From assembly GCA_020403245.1 (NCBI GenBank), contig JADBYA010000002.1:434001-498000 (forward strand): DNA of 64,000 nucleotides. Direction: 5' to 3'. The notes under the pieces are model-generated. The model was not told the DNA's origin and ran no database searches. It worked only from the letters and a program-made list of their open reading frames with translations. The DNA comes from Flavobacterium sp. Its GTDB lineage: Bacteria; Bacteroidota; Bacteroidia; Flavobacteriales; Flavobacteriaceae. A program made the translations under genes and the position numbers. Position 1 is the first letter of the stretch. The number at the start of each line of letters is the position of its first letter. Shown one piece after another: positions 1-6,814 of the stretch.

Positions 1-383
1 TCCATCTTATCAGCATCAATAACTTCAATAATCATTGTGGTTTTTCCTGTTTTGTGATTAACGACAGTTGTAACTTGCCATTCTGTTTTACCATCAGGAT
101 CAATATATAAATTTGGATTATCAAAAAAAGCTTTATAAGGAGACCAATTAGGCTGTAAAGAAAATTTAGGGTCTGGACTTAACCATCTTCCAATACGTGA
201 ATCATATATCCTCGCTCCAAAATCATAACTATTTCCTTCGCCCTTTACTTCGTCATCCTTCTCCTTACCATTAAACCCATAACGATATGAAGATGAGCTA
301 CCATGACGGTTTGGAACCAAACTACCAAAAGGATAGCGACATTTTGTATAAGAACGTGTTGTAAATGTATTAAAAAAAGCAAC
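1..383 (-). pseudogene. Orphan RHS core end with C-terminal tip (partial)
   Basis: Reading the minus strand gives the end of an RHS core domain (YPFGSLVPNRHGS, then GFNGKEKDDEVKGEG, then ARIYDSRIGRWLSPDP) followed by a variable tip that leaves the window at position 1. The frame is open from just after a TGA at 384-386 and has no ATG, so this is the 3' end of an rhs gene without its body. Such fragments are known as orphan RHS tips and can replace the tip of a full gene by recombination in the core. Its first codons and upstream DNA are repeated at 1817-2006. The tip's activity cannot be judged because most of it lies outside the window. Confidence 0.8.
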
Positions 384-476
384 TCAAAATGAATTGCTTT
401 TTGTTTTATTACAGCTCAAAGTGAGGACACTTTGCGCAGCACGTTAGTTTTTATCTAGAACTCTTTGTGGAGCTGG
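301..476. repeat. Direct repeat copy 1 upstream of orphan RHS tip
   Basis: This block matches 1817-2006 in the same orientation. Both copies hold the start of the RHS core fragment, a CAACTC/GAATTG hairpin with a T tract (about 371-405), and the string ACGTTAGTTTTTATCTAGAA. The middle differs between copies. The duplication implies that the two RHS tips arrived as related cassettes. Confidence 0.8.
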
Positions 477-503
477 GTTTTGTTTTTTTATTTTTATCAA
501 AAA

Positions 504-890
504 TCATTGGATTTGATTAAATCTTTGTATAGTTGATGATTTAGTACTGTCTGGAAGAATAGATACATCAGATGAAAAGCATTTATTCTCAATTTTAAAT
601 AGTTTATTGTCGAAACCATAAACAGTAATCAAGATAGTATCTTTTTTACTGGTATTTGATATTTTTAATTGTTTTATTATTGCTCCGATAATTGGTCCTT
701 TAATATTTTTAGATTTCTTTATTCTTTTGATTACATTAAACGTTCCTACGTCGTTTATCTCTGAATTAATATATTTATAAGAAATAATCTTGTAATCATC
801 CTTTTCATTTAATGGTAAGGTTTCTTTCAAGCTACCACTACACGAATAAAACAAAAACAATATGTTAGCGATCAATAATTGCATCTTCAT
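504..890 (-). CDS. Small lipoprotein, candidate immunity protein for the RHS tip
   Basis: This encodes a protein of about 128 residues beginning MKMQLLIANILFLFYSC, a signal peptide with a lipobox cysteine, so it is likely a lipoprotein exported through the inner membrane. The rest is a small polar domain with no family I recognise. It lies directly downstream of, and overlaps by 26 bp, the RHS tip gene at 865-1836; that position is typical of immunity genes of polymorphic toxins. An upstream ATG at 917 is possible but gives a poor signal peptide. The immunity role is inference from position and export. The gene is AT-rich, like the tip. Confidence 0.6.
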   Translation of the reverse strand: MKMQLLIANILFLFYSCSGSLKETLPLNEKDDYKIISYKYINSEINDVGTFNVIKRIKKSKNIKGPIIGAIIKQLKISNTSKKDTILITVYGFDNKLFKIENKCFSSDVSILPDSTKSSTIQRFNQIQ

Positions 891-1836
891 AACTTTCTTG
901 GGTTTTTTTACTAGCATCTTTAATTACAGTCGTCTTTTTAACATTATTTGTTGTTGGAATATTGGTAGGGACTGTCAGTTGTTTATAAGTTTCATTAGGA
1001 GTATGTGCAGAAAATGATCCTATTAATAATCCTTTCCAATCAAGTATTGTTTCTGCCCCAACTTCTATTACGCCAGAACTGTTTAAAGCATCACAAACAA
1101 ATGAAGTACAATTATTTGAAACACCGTTATACATCTTATTATCAGTTATTAGACTATTAATTTTTTGTTGAAGGTTAAATGTTTGTTCAGGTGTAAAATC
1201 AATTTTTAAAATACCATCGGGTGAGTATCCTTCACCATTACCTGGTATTGAGTTTTCTGGAATTCCTTGAAGCATACTTGGTAACTGTGATATGTCATGG
1301 TTAGAAATATAATTCTCTAGAGATGTATGACTAGAGTTTTTACTTCCATTTGTCATAATTTGGAATGGAGCACTATTGTAAACAGGTTTTACATCTTTTG
1401 TTGCTGCTTTACCTCCTAAATTAGCAGATTCTGGCCATAAGTCATAGTATGAATAAGTTCCCATAGATTTATAACTTGCTTTTCCATTTGCATCAATAAC
1501 CTTTTCAAAATTTTCTACAACAATTGCAGTATGTCCAATTTGTGAACTTCCATTACCATCAGTATCTTTGGATTGAGTTGCCCAAATAGCTATCCATGCT
1601 TCAAGACCATCTAAATCAATTGCCTGAATAGGAGTATTACTAGCAAACTGATATGGTGTCAACATTGGATATTGTTTAGTTATTGGGTCGGGTGCAAAAA
1701 AACGTCCAATCCTCGGATTGTACATCCTCATTCCATAATCTTGGAAGTTTCCTTCTCCCATTACTTCATCATCCTTTTCTTTCCCATTAAACCCGTAACG
1801 GTAGTCAGCCGTTGAGCCATGGCGGTTTGGCACCAA
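865..1836 (-). CDS. Orphan RHS core-end/toxin-tip protein with permuted papain-like domain
   Basis: Residues 1-80 are the end of an RHS core (VPNRHGS, YRYGFNGKEKDDEV, MYNPRIGRFFAPDP, then NTPIQAIDLDG). The remaining 240 residues are a unique tip. The tip has GHTAIVV about 40 residues into it and NNCTSFVCDAL about 130 residues later. That His-then-Cys order matches circularly permuted NlpC/P60-like (papain fold) hydrolases, which often cut peptidoglycan or amide bonds. No normal start codon exists: the frame runs open to 1899 and the first candidate is TTG at 1836. It is best read as a displaced tip cassette. A lipoprotein gene overlaps its 3' end. Confidence 0.65.
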   Translation of the reverse strand: MVPNRHGSTADYRYGFNGKEKDDEVMGEGNFQDYGMRMYNPRIGRFFAPDPITKQYPMLTPYQFASNTPIQAIDLDGLEAWIAIWATQSKDTDGNGSSQIGHTAIVVENFEKVIDANGKASYKSMGTYSYYDLWPESANLGGKAATKDVKPVYNSAPFQIMTNGSKNSSHTSLENYISNHDISQLPSMLQGIPENSIPGNGEGYSPDGILKIDFTPEQTFNLQQKINSLITDNKMYNGVSNNCTSFVCDALNSSGVIEVGAETILDWKGLLIGSFSAHTPNETYKQLTVPTNIPTTNNVKKTTVIKDASKKTQESYEDAIIDR

Positions 1837-2006
1837 ACTACCAAAAGGATAGCGACATTTTGTATAAGAACGTGTTGTAAATGTATTAAAAAAAGCAACT
1901 CAAAATGAATTGCTTTTGTTTTTATTTATCATTTACCACCCGAAGGGATTCGCGCGACAGCGGGGTCAGCACGTTAGTTTTTATCTAGAACTCTTTGAGC
2001 AGCTGG
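1817..2006. repeat. Direct repeat copy 2 upstream of orphan RHS tip
   Basis: This is the second copy of the block at 301-476. It again holds the RHS core junction, an AAGCAACTC hairpin with T tract (1889-1925) and ACGTTAGTTTTTATCTAGAA near its far end. It also contains TTTACCAC-CGAA-GGATT (about 1932-1950), a motif seen again at 2031-2055 and 3135-3160. The stretch from 1907 to 2147 has no gene; these repeats are all I see there. Confidence 0.75.
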
Positions 2007-2030
2007 AATGTTTTTTTTCTTTTTTTTCTC

Positions 2031-2080
2031 TTACCACACGAAAGGATTGACTCCGTCGAATCTTCGATTTCGGTCGGCAG
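2031..2080. repeat. CG-richer dispersed motif, copy 1
   Basis: This segment (TTACCAC, CGAAAGGATTGACT, CGTCGAATC, CGATTTCGG) is nearly the same as 3135-3182 in the same orientation and partly matches 1933-1950. Its copies bracket the XRE/toxin-antitoxin module. Confidence 0.7.
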
Positions 2081-2147
2081 AAGGGGTTTGGGTGTTGAGA
2101 TTGTTTTCATAATGTGAATATTTAGAACACGACAGATATATTAAAAA

Positions 2148-2233
2148 GTTCCTTTATAGAACAATAAATATTTCTAATATAAATCAAATTATGTATATTT
2201 GTTCTTTTTTAATACATTTGTAGTGTAATATTT
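2148..2233 (+). promoter_or_regulatory. Promoter region and possible operator of the XRE gene
   Basis: GTTCCTTTATAGAAC at 2148-2162 is an inverted repeat (GTTC/GAAC) of a size that a dimeric XRE repressor could bind. Downstream are TATATTTG (2192-2199) and TAATATTTG ending about six bases before the ATG, both fitting the Bacteroidota -7 box TAnnTTTG. If the second box is used, the transcript would be nearly leaderless. Operator use is inference. Confidence 0.4.
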
Positions 2234-2239
2234 GTCCAA

Positions 2240-2608
2240 ATGAAGATAGGAGATAACTTAAGGAAACTGCGTGAAAATAATGGTTTAACCCAGCAACAAA
2301 TGGCTGATTTAATCCATACACATCGGTCAGGATATTCCAAAATAGAGAATAATCAACAGGAAATTTCTATAGAAGCACTTGTACTGCTTTCAAAACAGTT
2401 TAATATGACCGTTGATGAAATTATTTCGTATGACAATAGCAGAATCCCTAACGAGGTTACCATAGAAGATAAAGCCACGCTTGAACAATTACAACTTATA
2501 AATGAGTTAGAACCCGAAGAAAAAACGATACTTTTAAAGCTTATTGAAACATTTGTTTCAAAAAAGCGTTTTAAAGATTATTTACAACAAAATATAGCAA
2601 CCCTTTAA
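2240..2608 (+). CDS. XRE-family transcriptional regulator
   Basis: This is a 122-residue protein with an N-terminal helix-turn-helix of the Cro/C1 type (IGDNLRKLRENNGLTQQQMADLI, here residues 2-24, then YSKIENNQQEISIEALVLLS) and a short helical C-terminus. It lies 12 bp upstream of a YoeB-type antitoxin-toxin pair on the same strand and is probably co-transcribed with them, so it may repress the module through the inverted repeat in front of it. It could also be an independent regulator of the accessory region. Confidence 0.85.
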   Translation: MKIGDNLRKLRENNGLTQQQMADLIHTHRSGYSKIENNQQEISIEALVLLSKQFNMTVDEIISYDNSRIPNEVTIEDKATLEQLQLINELEPEEKTILLKLIETFVSKKRFKDYLQQNIATL

Positions 2609-2620
2609 ATTTTTACCAAA

Positions 2621-2836
2621 ATGGCAGAAAGTATATTTACCATACACGCACAAACACCTGAACAGGAAAGTGCCTTAAAAGCATTTGTAAAAGCTATGAA
2701 AATGAGGTTTGAAGTTTCTAAAGAAAAACCATACAATACAGATTTTGTTGAAAAAATAGCTCAAGGAGATAAAGATTATGAGGCAGGAAAAGGCAGGAAA
2801 GTAAGTATGCAAGAATTGAATAATTTATGGAAGTAG
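2621..2836 (+). CDS. Antitoxin of YoeB-type toxin-antitoxin pair (DUF2683-like)
   Basis: This is a 71-residue protein with a DUF2683-like sequence (FTIHAQTPEQESALKAFVKA near the N-terminus, KVSMQELNNLW at the end). Small proteins of this type are encoded directly before RelE/YoeB toxins in Bacteroidota. Its last codons overlap the toxin start by 10 bp, which allows translational coupling. The C-terminal half is likely the toxin-binding segment, by analogy with other type II antitoxins. Confidence 0.8.
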   Translation: MAESIFTIHAQTPEQESALKAFVKAMKMRFEVSKEKPYNTDFVEKIAQGDKDYEAGKGRKVSMQELNNLWK

Positions 2837-3087
2837 TTTTTTTACCCCAAGCCGACAACGATTTAAGTTTTTGGGTTAAAACTGGTAACAAACCTATTTT
2901 AAAAAAGATTGCAAAACTTACTCAAGCTATTCTAGAAAATCCTTACACAGGTATTGGAAAACCCGAAGCATTAAAATTTAATCTTGCTGGCAAATGGTCT
3001 CGTAGAATTAACGAAGAACACCGTTACATTTATCAAATTGAAGACAATATCCTCAAAGTATATTCCCTAAAAGGACATTATAATTAA
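2827..3087 (+). CDS. yoeB: YoeB/Txe-family toxin (RelE superfamily mRNA interferase)
   Basis: This 86-residue protein matches the YoeB family in length and pattern: early FLPQADNDLSFW, then LENPYTGIGKPEALK, then GKWSRRINEEHRYIYQI and a final YSLKGHYN. In YoeB the conserved Glu, Arg, His and Tyr of these blocks form the ribosome-dependent mRNA cleavage site; all are present, so the toxin looks intact. It is coupled to the antitoxin by a 10-bp overlap and followed within 6 bp by a hairpin terminator. Confidence 0.92.
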   Translation: MEVVFLPQADNDLSFWVKTGNKPILKKIAKLTQAILENPYTGIGKPEALKFNLAGKWSRRINEEHRYIYQIEDNILKVYSLKGHYN

Positions 3088-3092
3088 CCAAC

Positions 3093-3127
3093 AAAAGCAA
3101 CTCTTTATAAGTTGCTTTTGTTTTTAT
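3093..3127 (+). terminator. Intrinsic terminator after yoeB
   Basis: AAAAGCAACT (3093-3102) pairs with AGTTGCTTTT (3110-3119) and is followed by GTTTTTATT. The same hairpin family appears at 371-405 and 1889-1925 beside the RHS tip cassettes. Confidence 0.85.
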
Positions 3128-3134
3128 TAATCAT

Positions 3135-3182
3135 TTACCACGCGAAAGGATTGACTTCGTCGAATCTGCGATTTCGGGCGGG
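3135..3182. repeat. CG-richer dispersed motif, copy 2
   Basis: This is a near copy of 2031-2080 (TTACCAC, CGAAAGGATTGACT, CGTCGAATC, CGATTTCGG). It lies between the yoeB terminator and queG, at the right edge of the accessory block. Confidence 0.7.
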
Positions 3183-3236
3183 AGCGGGGGACTGAATGTA
3201 AAAAGGAAATTTTTAGAGCTTTCTTTTAATTGAATT

Positions 3237-4187
3237 TTACCTGAGAAATTTTATATTCCGTTTCAAACCTTCCAGTTGTGTTCGTTTCAAAGGTGAATTG
3301 GTGAATACTTTGGTAAAAGTTTCTTCGGTGATTTCTTCCCAGTCTTTTTTGGTGTATGAAAGCAATTCAGGATAGGGGTTGAACAAAGGTTCGTTATGCG
3401 GTTTCGAAAATTTATTCCAAGGACATACGTCTTGGCAGACATCGCAACCAAACATCCAATCGTCGAATTTTCCTTTCATCTCTTGGGGAATATTTTCTTG
3501 AAGTTCGATGGTAAAATAGGAAATGCATTTGCTGCCATCAACTTGATAGGGTGCCACAATAGCTTGCGTAGGACAAGCGTCAATACAGGCGGTGCAACTA
3601 CCACAATGATCGGTTACTGGATGGTCATAGTCTAATTCTAAATCGATAATTAATTCCGCTATAAAATAAAAAGAACCTACTTGCTTTGTAATTAGATTGC
3701 TGTTTTTGCCAATCCATCCGAGACCGCTTTTGGCAGCCCATGATTTTTCCATCACGGGTGCAAAATCAACAAAAGCACGTCCTGAAACATCGCCTATTTC
3801 TCTTTTAATACTTTTGAGTAGTTTGATTACTTTTTTTCTGATAATGTTGTGATAGTCTTTGCCGTAAGCGTATTTTGAAATTTTATAGCTGTCTTGATTT
3901 TGAAATTCTGAGGGATAATAATTCAGCAACAACGAAATCACACTTTTGGCATCGTCAACCAACAAAGTCGGATTTAACCGTTTGTCAAAATGGTTTTCCA
4001 TGTATTTCATTTCGCCGTGCTGATTTTTTTTAAGCCACTGTTCCAATCTCGGTGCTTCTTCTTCAAGAAAACCAGCTTTTGAAATGCCGCAGGACAAGAA
4101 ACCGAGGCGTATTGCTTCGGATTTGATGAAAGCAGTTCGATGTTGGATGCTGGATGTTGGATGTCGGATTATAAAGTTGTTCTTCAT
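3237..4187 (-). CDS. queG: Epoxyqueuosine reductase QueG
   Basis: QueG reduces epoxyqueuosine to queuosine in the wobble position of tRNA, using cobalamin and two [4Fe-4S] clusters. The two cluster motifs are visible: [12 protein letters not shown] at about residue 193 and [12 protein letters not shown] at about residue 245. Length (316) fits the short form of the family, which lacks C-terminal HEAT repeats. The start overlaps the stop of the upstream S23-type gene in ATGA, which supports coupling. Residues 8-17 ([10 protein letters not shown]) are encoded by a periodic GATGTTGGATG repeat and are unlike a normal QueG N-terminus, so this segment seems to be a late addition. A queuosine precursor transporter is at 54006-54659. 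Confidence 0.93.
   Translation of the reverse strand: MKNNFIIRHPTSSIQHRTAFIKSEAIRLGFLSCGISKAGFLEEEAPRLEQWLKKNQHGEMKYMENHFDKRLNPTLLVDDAKSVISLLLNYYPSEFQNQDSYKISKYAYGKDYHNIIRKKVIKLLKSIKREIGDVSGRAFVDFAPVMEKSWAAKSGLGWIGKNSNLITKQVGSFYFIAELIIDLELDYDHPVTDHCGSCTACIDACPTQAIVAPYQVDGSKCISYFTIELQENIPQEMKGKFDDWMFGCDVCQDVCPWNKFSKPHNEPLFNPYPELLSYTKKDWEEITEETFTKVFTNSPLKRTQLEGLKRNIKFLR
4140..4172. repeat. GATGTTGGATG micro-repeat inside the queG 5' end
   Basis: On the plus strand GATGTTGGATGCTGGATG is followed by TTGGATGTCGGAT, a run of near-identical 7-10 base units. It encodes residues of the QueG N-terminus. Related units (CATCTAACACC, TAACATCTGGCATCC) lie at 4559-4583 on the other side of the S23-type gene. 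Confidence 0.65.
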
Positions 4188-4537
4188 TTTAGCTTCGCTT
4201 TAAAAGCTAAAGTCATATTCATTAATTCATAACAACTATCATAAAAAATGGTGAATTTTTCAGTTGTTAGATAACTTCTATTCTTTGCTTTATACAAACA
4301 GGTAACTACTTCAGCAATGGAGCGAATGGCATAATTCAAAAATCTTTTGTATTCACCATTTGATTGTTCGATAGAACCTTCAGCTATATTCAAAGCTATT
4401 GAGTCAGCTGCTCTTGTTATTTGTGATGTAAGATTATAAAGTTCTTTCTTGGGGAATGTTTCTGCTAATAGGTGTATCTCTTCTCCAAAACCCATTGCTT
4501 TTTGCCAAATGATTAATTTCTCAAATTTAAAACTCAT
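4184..4537 (-). CDS. Four-helix-bundle protein (S23 / 23S rRNA intervening-sequence family)
   Basis: This encodes 117 residues from the start [15 protein letters not shown]. The pattern (F-KL-WQKAM near the start, [20 protein letters not shown] in the middle, [16 protein letters not shown] after it) is that of the S23 family of small four-helix bundles. Members are found in rRNA intervening sequences and as free-standing genes; the cellular role is not settled. It sits between ruvB and queG, overlaps queG by 4 bp, and is flanked on both sides by related micro-repeats, which suggests insertion as a cassette. A start 24 bp upstream is possible but adds an unconserved leader. Confidence 0.88.
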   Translation of the reverse strand: MSFKFEKLIIWQKAMGFGEEIHLLAETFPKKELYNLTSQITRAADSIALNIAEGSIEQSNGEYKRFLNYAIRSIAEVVTCLYKAKNRSYLTTEKFTIFYDSCYELMNMTLAFKAKLK

Positions 4538-4587
4538 AATTTTATTATTAATGAAAAACATCTAACACCTAACATCTGGCATCCCAC

Positions 4588-5610
4588 CTAAAACAGCTCC
4601 CCTTGATTCAACCCTTTCACTCTGCCCAAATGCTTATATGCTTTCTCTGTAACTTCTCTTCCTCTTGGTGTTCTGATAATAAATCCTTCTTGGATTAAAA
4701 AGGGTTCGTACACTTCTTCGATAGTTTCGCCACTTTCGGAGACAGCAGTTGCCAATGTGGATAATCCCACAGGACCTCCTTTGAATTTATCAATAATAGT
4801 CACGAGGATTTTATTGTCCATTTCATCTAAACCATGAGCATCAACGTGCAATGCCTTGAGTGAATATCTGGCAATTTCAATATCAATAGTTCCATTGCCT
4901 TTGATTTGCGCAAAATCGCGAACACGACGTAAAAGTGCGTTAGCTATTCTTGGTGTACCTCGACTTCTTCCGGCAATTTCTATAGCGGCTTCCATAGTGA
5001 TAGGCATTTTTAAAATCATAGAACTTCGTTGTACAATGGTTGTTAAAAGTTCGGTGTTATAATATTGTAGTCTGCTTTGTATTCCGAAACGAGCACGCAT
5101 GGGAGCGGTCAATAACCCTGAGCGAGTAGTTGCGCCTACCAAAGTAAAAGGATTTAAATTGATTTGAACCGTTCTGGCATTGGGACCTGATTCAATCATA
5201 ATATCTATTTTGAAATCCTCCATTGCCGAATACAAATATTCTTCGACCACTGGACTCAAGCGATGAATTTCATCAATGAATAAAACATCTCTTTCTTCTA
5301 AGTTTGTTAGCAAACCTGCTAAATCTCCGGGTTTGTCAAGTACTGGACCAGAAGTGATTTTAATTCCAACTCTAAGTTCGTTTGCTAAAATATTAGCCAA
5401 AGTAGTTTTTCCTAAACCTGGAGGTCCGTGAAAAAGGGTATGATCAAGCGCTTCCTCTCTTTGATTGGCTGCTTCAACGAACACTTTCAAATTATCAAGC
5501 ACTTGCTCTTGGCCAGTAAAATCATCAAAGGTTAATGGCCGTAACTTTTTTTCAAGGTCAAGTTCTTCTGGATTAAAATTGTTGTTGGTTGGGTCTAAAT
5601 TTTCGTTCAT
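4588..5610 (-). CDS. ruvB: Holliday junction branch migration ATPase RuvB
   Basis: This encodes 340 residues, the usual RuvB length. The AAA+ motor drives branch migration with RuvA and supports RuvC resolution. Visible are [12 protein letters not shown], Walker [10 protein letters not shown] at about residue 57, Walker B FIDEIHRL, sensor [18 protein letters not shown], and the C-terminal winged helix ending [18 protein letters not shown] chose ATG 5610 (MNENLDP) because the open frame upstream contains the promoter and a terminator. A TATATTTG box ends four bases before this ATG, so the transcript is probably leaderless. The promoter and first codons are duplicated at 18465-18545. Confidence 0.97.
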   Translation of the reverse strand: MNENLDPTNNNFNPEELDLEKKLRPLTFDDFTGQEQVLDNLKVFVEAANQREEALDHTLFHGPPGLGKTTLANILANELRVGIKITSGPVLDKPGDLAGLLTNLEERDVLFIDEIHRLSPVVEEYLYSAMEDFKIDIMIESGPNARTVQINLNPFTLVGATTRSGLLTAPMRARFGIQSRLQYYNTELLTTIVQRSSMILKMPITMEAAIEIAGRSRGTPRIANALLRRVRDFAQIKGNGTIDIEIARYSLKALHVDAHGLDEMDNKILVTIIDKFKGGPVGLSTLATAVSESGETIEEVYEPFLIQEGFIIRTPRGREVTEKAYKHLGRVKGLNQGELF

Positions 5611-5675
5611 ACCACAAATATATAATAAAGATAGATGCAAATAAAAATGCCTTTCGATTAGGAAAGGCATTTGTG
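5594..5675 (-). repeat. 82-bp direct repeat copy A: terminator, ruvB promoter and first codons
   Basis: Reading the minus strand, this block has a hairpin (AAATGCCTTT 5645-5654 with AAAGGCATTT 5663-5672), then TTTG, 15 bases, TATATTTG, and ATG of ruvB with four more codons. It matches 18465-18545 with about seven differences, in the same orientation. Here it is the working ruvB promoter. Confidence 0.9.
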
Positions 5676-5830
5676 AATTTAATAATAAAATAGTATTGAT
5701 TAAGATGATTTTTTTCTTTATTGAGGTAATTGACAACAATAATTTGTAACAATTATAATTCATACTGTAAATTCGTACTACTTTTTATTTTAAAATTATA
5801 TTTTTTTATGAATTACAATTACAAAAAAAA

Positions 5831-6184
5831 TTACTTGCCTTTCAACTGCTCTTTCAAAGCTGCATTCTCTTCTTCGAGTTTGTTGTTGTATTTTACAATG
5901 ATTTCGAATGCGTTTTGGGGCATAGTTACTATTTGAATTCCTATTGAACTGTCATTAAAAGTGCAGTTTTCATTTTTAGCATTACTAGAATTATTTATTT
6001 CTCTAATTTCTTCAACAGTTACATCAAGTGCTTTTGCAAAACGTTTCCATTCTTCATAGCTAATGGGCGATTTTCCTCTTTCTTTTCTGGAATAGGTGGT
6101 TTGTTCCATCGCTATTTTGAGTGCCATTTGTTTTTGAGTAAGTCCTTTAGCTTTTCGCGCTTCGCTGAGTTTTTGTTGTTCCAT
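5831..6184 (-). CDS. XRE-family helix-turn-helix regulator with coiled-coil tail
   Basis: This encodes 117 residues from MEQQKLSEARKAKGL. Residues 1-60 form a Cro/C1 helix-turn-helix (EARKAKGLTQKQMALKIAME, then YSRKERGKSPISYEEWKRFA, then LDVTVEEI). The end (IIVKYNNKLEEENAALKEQL) is a short coiled coil that could mediate dimers. It is the first gene inside the 82-bp repeat boundary and is divergent from the T9SS/RHS genes that follow, so it may regulate the island; no operator could be assigned. A longer start at 6223 adds an unlikely leader. Confidence 0.82.
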   Translation of the reverse strand: MEQQKLSEARKAKGLTQKQMALKIAMEQTTYSRKERGKSPISYEEWKRFAKALDVTVEEIREINNSSNAKNENCTFNDSSIGIQIVTMPQNAFEIIVKYNNKLEEENAALKEQLKGK

Positions 6185-6351
6185 GATAGTAAGATTGATA
6201 CACAAATATACATATAATTTCAATTTAAGCTAGTTTATGCGCTATAATGCGCTTAAAATATATCCTAAGAATTTTAAACAAAAGTTTAGATACGTAAGAA
6301 AAATTTAATTAAAATTGTGTTAAATTTTTTAACTATTAAAATTTATATGCT

Positions 6352-6804
6352 ATGAAAAACTTGATACTATTCTTTTTATTTTTTGTGAGTGTTGTTTCTG
6401 GGCAGACAAAAGACCATGTTCAGTTTGACTATGATAACGCTGGAAATCAGATAAAACGATACCTAATTGATATTTTTCCTGGTAGGCAAGCGTCCCCATA
6501 TTCTACCACACATAGTAACCCTACCGAATCTGATTTAATCAAAGCAGACATCTATAATGATGTTAAATATTATCCCAATCCTGTGCAAGAAGAACTATAT
6601 GTTCAATGGGAAAAAGTGGATGAAAATTATGTCGATAACGTGGCGATTTTTTCTATGACGGGACAATTGATGAGGCGTTATGAGAATCTTAGAAATGAAA
6701 ACAGTACCACTTTGGCATTCTATAATTATCCTCAAGGTTATTACACTGTGCTATTAGTTTATGCTAGTGGAGAAAACAAAACTTTAAAAATTGTAAAACG
6801 ATAA
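6352..6804 (+). CDS. Small T9SS type A sorting-domain protein with a YD-like motif
   Basis: This is a 150-residue protein with a signal peptide (MKNLILFFLFFVSVVSGQ), a single RHS/YD-like motif (FDYDNAGNQIKR, residues 25-36) and a C-terminal type A sorting domain (YYPNPVQEELYVQW, IFSMTGQLMRRYE, LAFYNYPQGYYTVLL, TLKIVKR). It should cross the outer membrane through the type IX system and be anchored or released. It is 10 bp upstream of the giant RHS gene and surely co-transcribed. Almost nothing lies between the YD motif and the sorting domain, so it may be an accessory of the RHS protein. That role is inference. Confidence 0.85.
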   Translation: MKNLILFFLFFVSVVSGQTKDHVQFDYDNAGNQIKRYLIDIFPGRQASPYSTTHSNPTESDLIKADIYNDVKYYPNPVQEELYVQWEKVDENYVDNVAIFSMTGQLMRRYENLRNENSTTLAFYNYPQGYYTVLLVYASGENKTLKIVKR

Positions 6805-6814
6805 AACTAACACC

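Noticed and set aside
5611..5763. A longer RuvB of 391 residues starting at 5763
   Set aside because: The extra 51 codons cover the ruvB promoter and a terminator hairpin, and RuvB proteins begin near MNENLDP.
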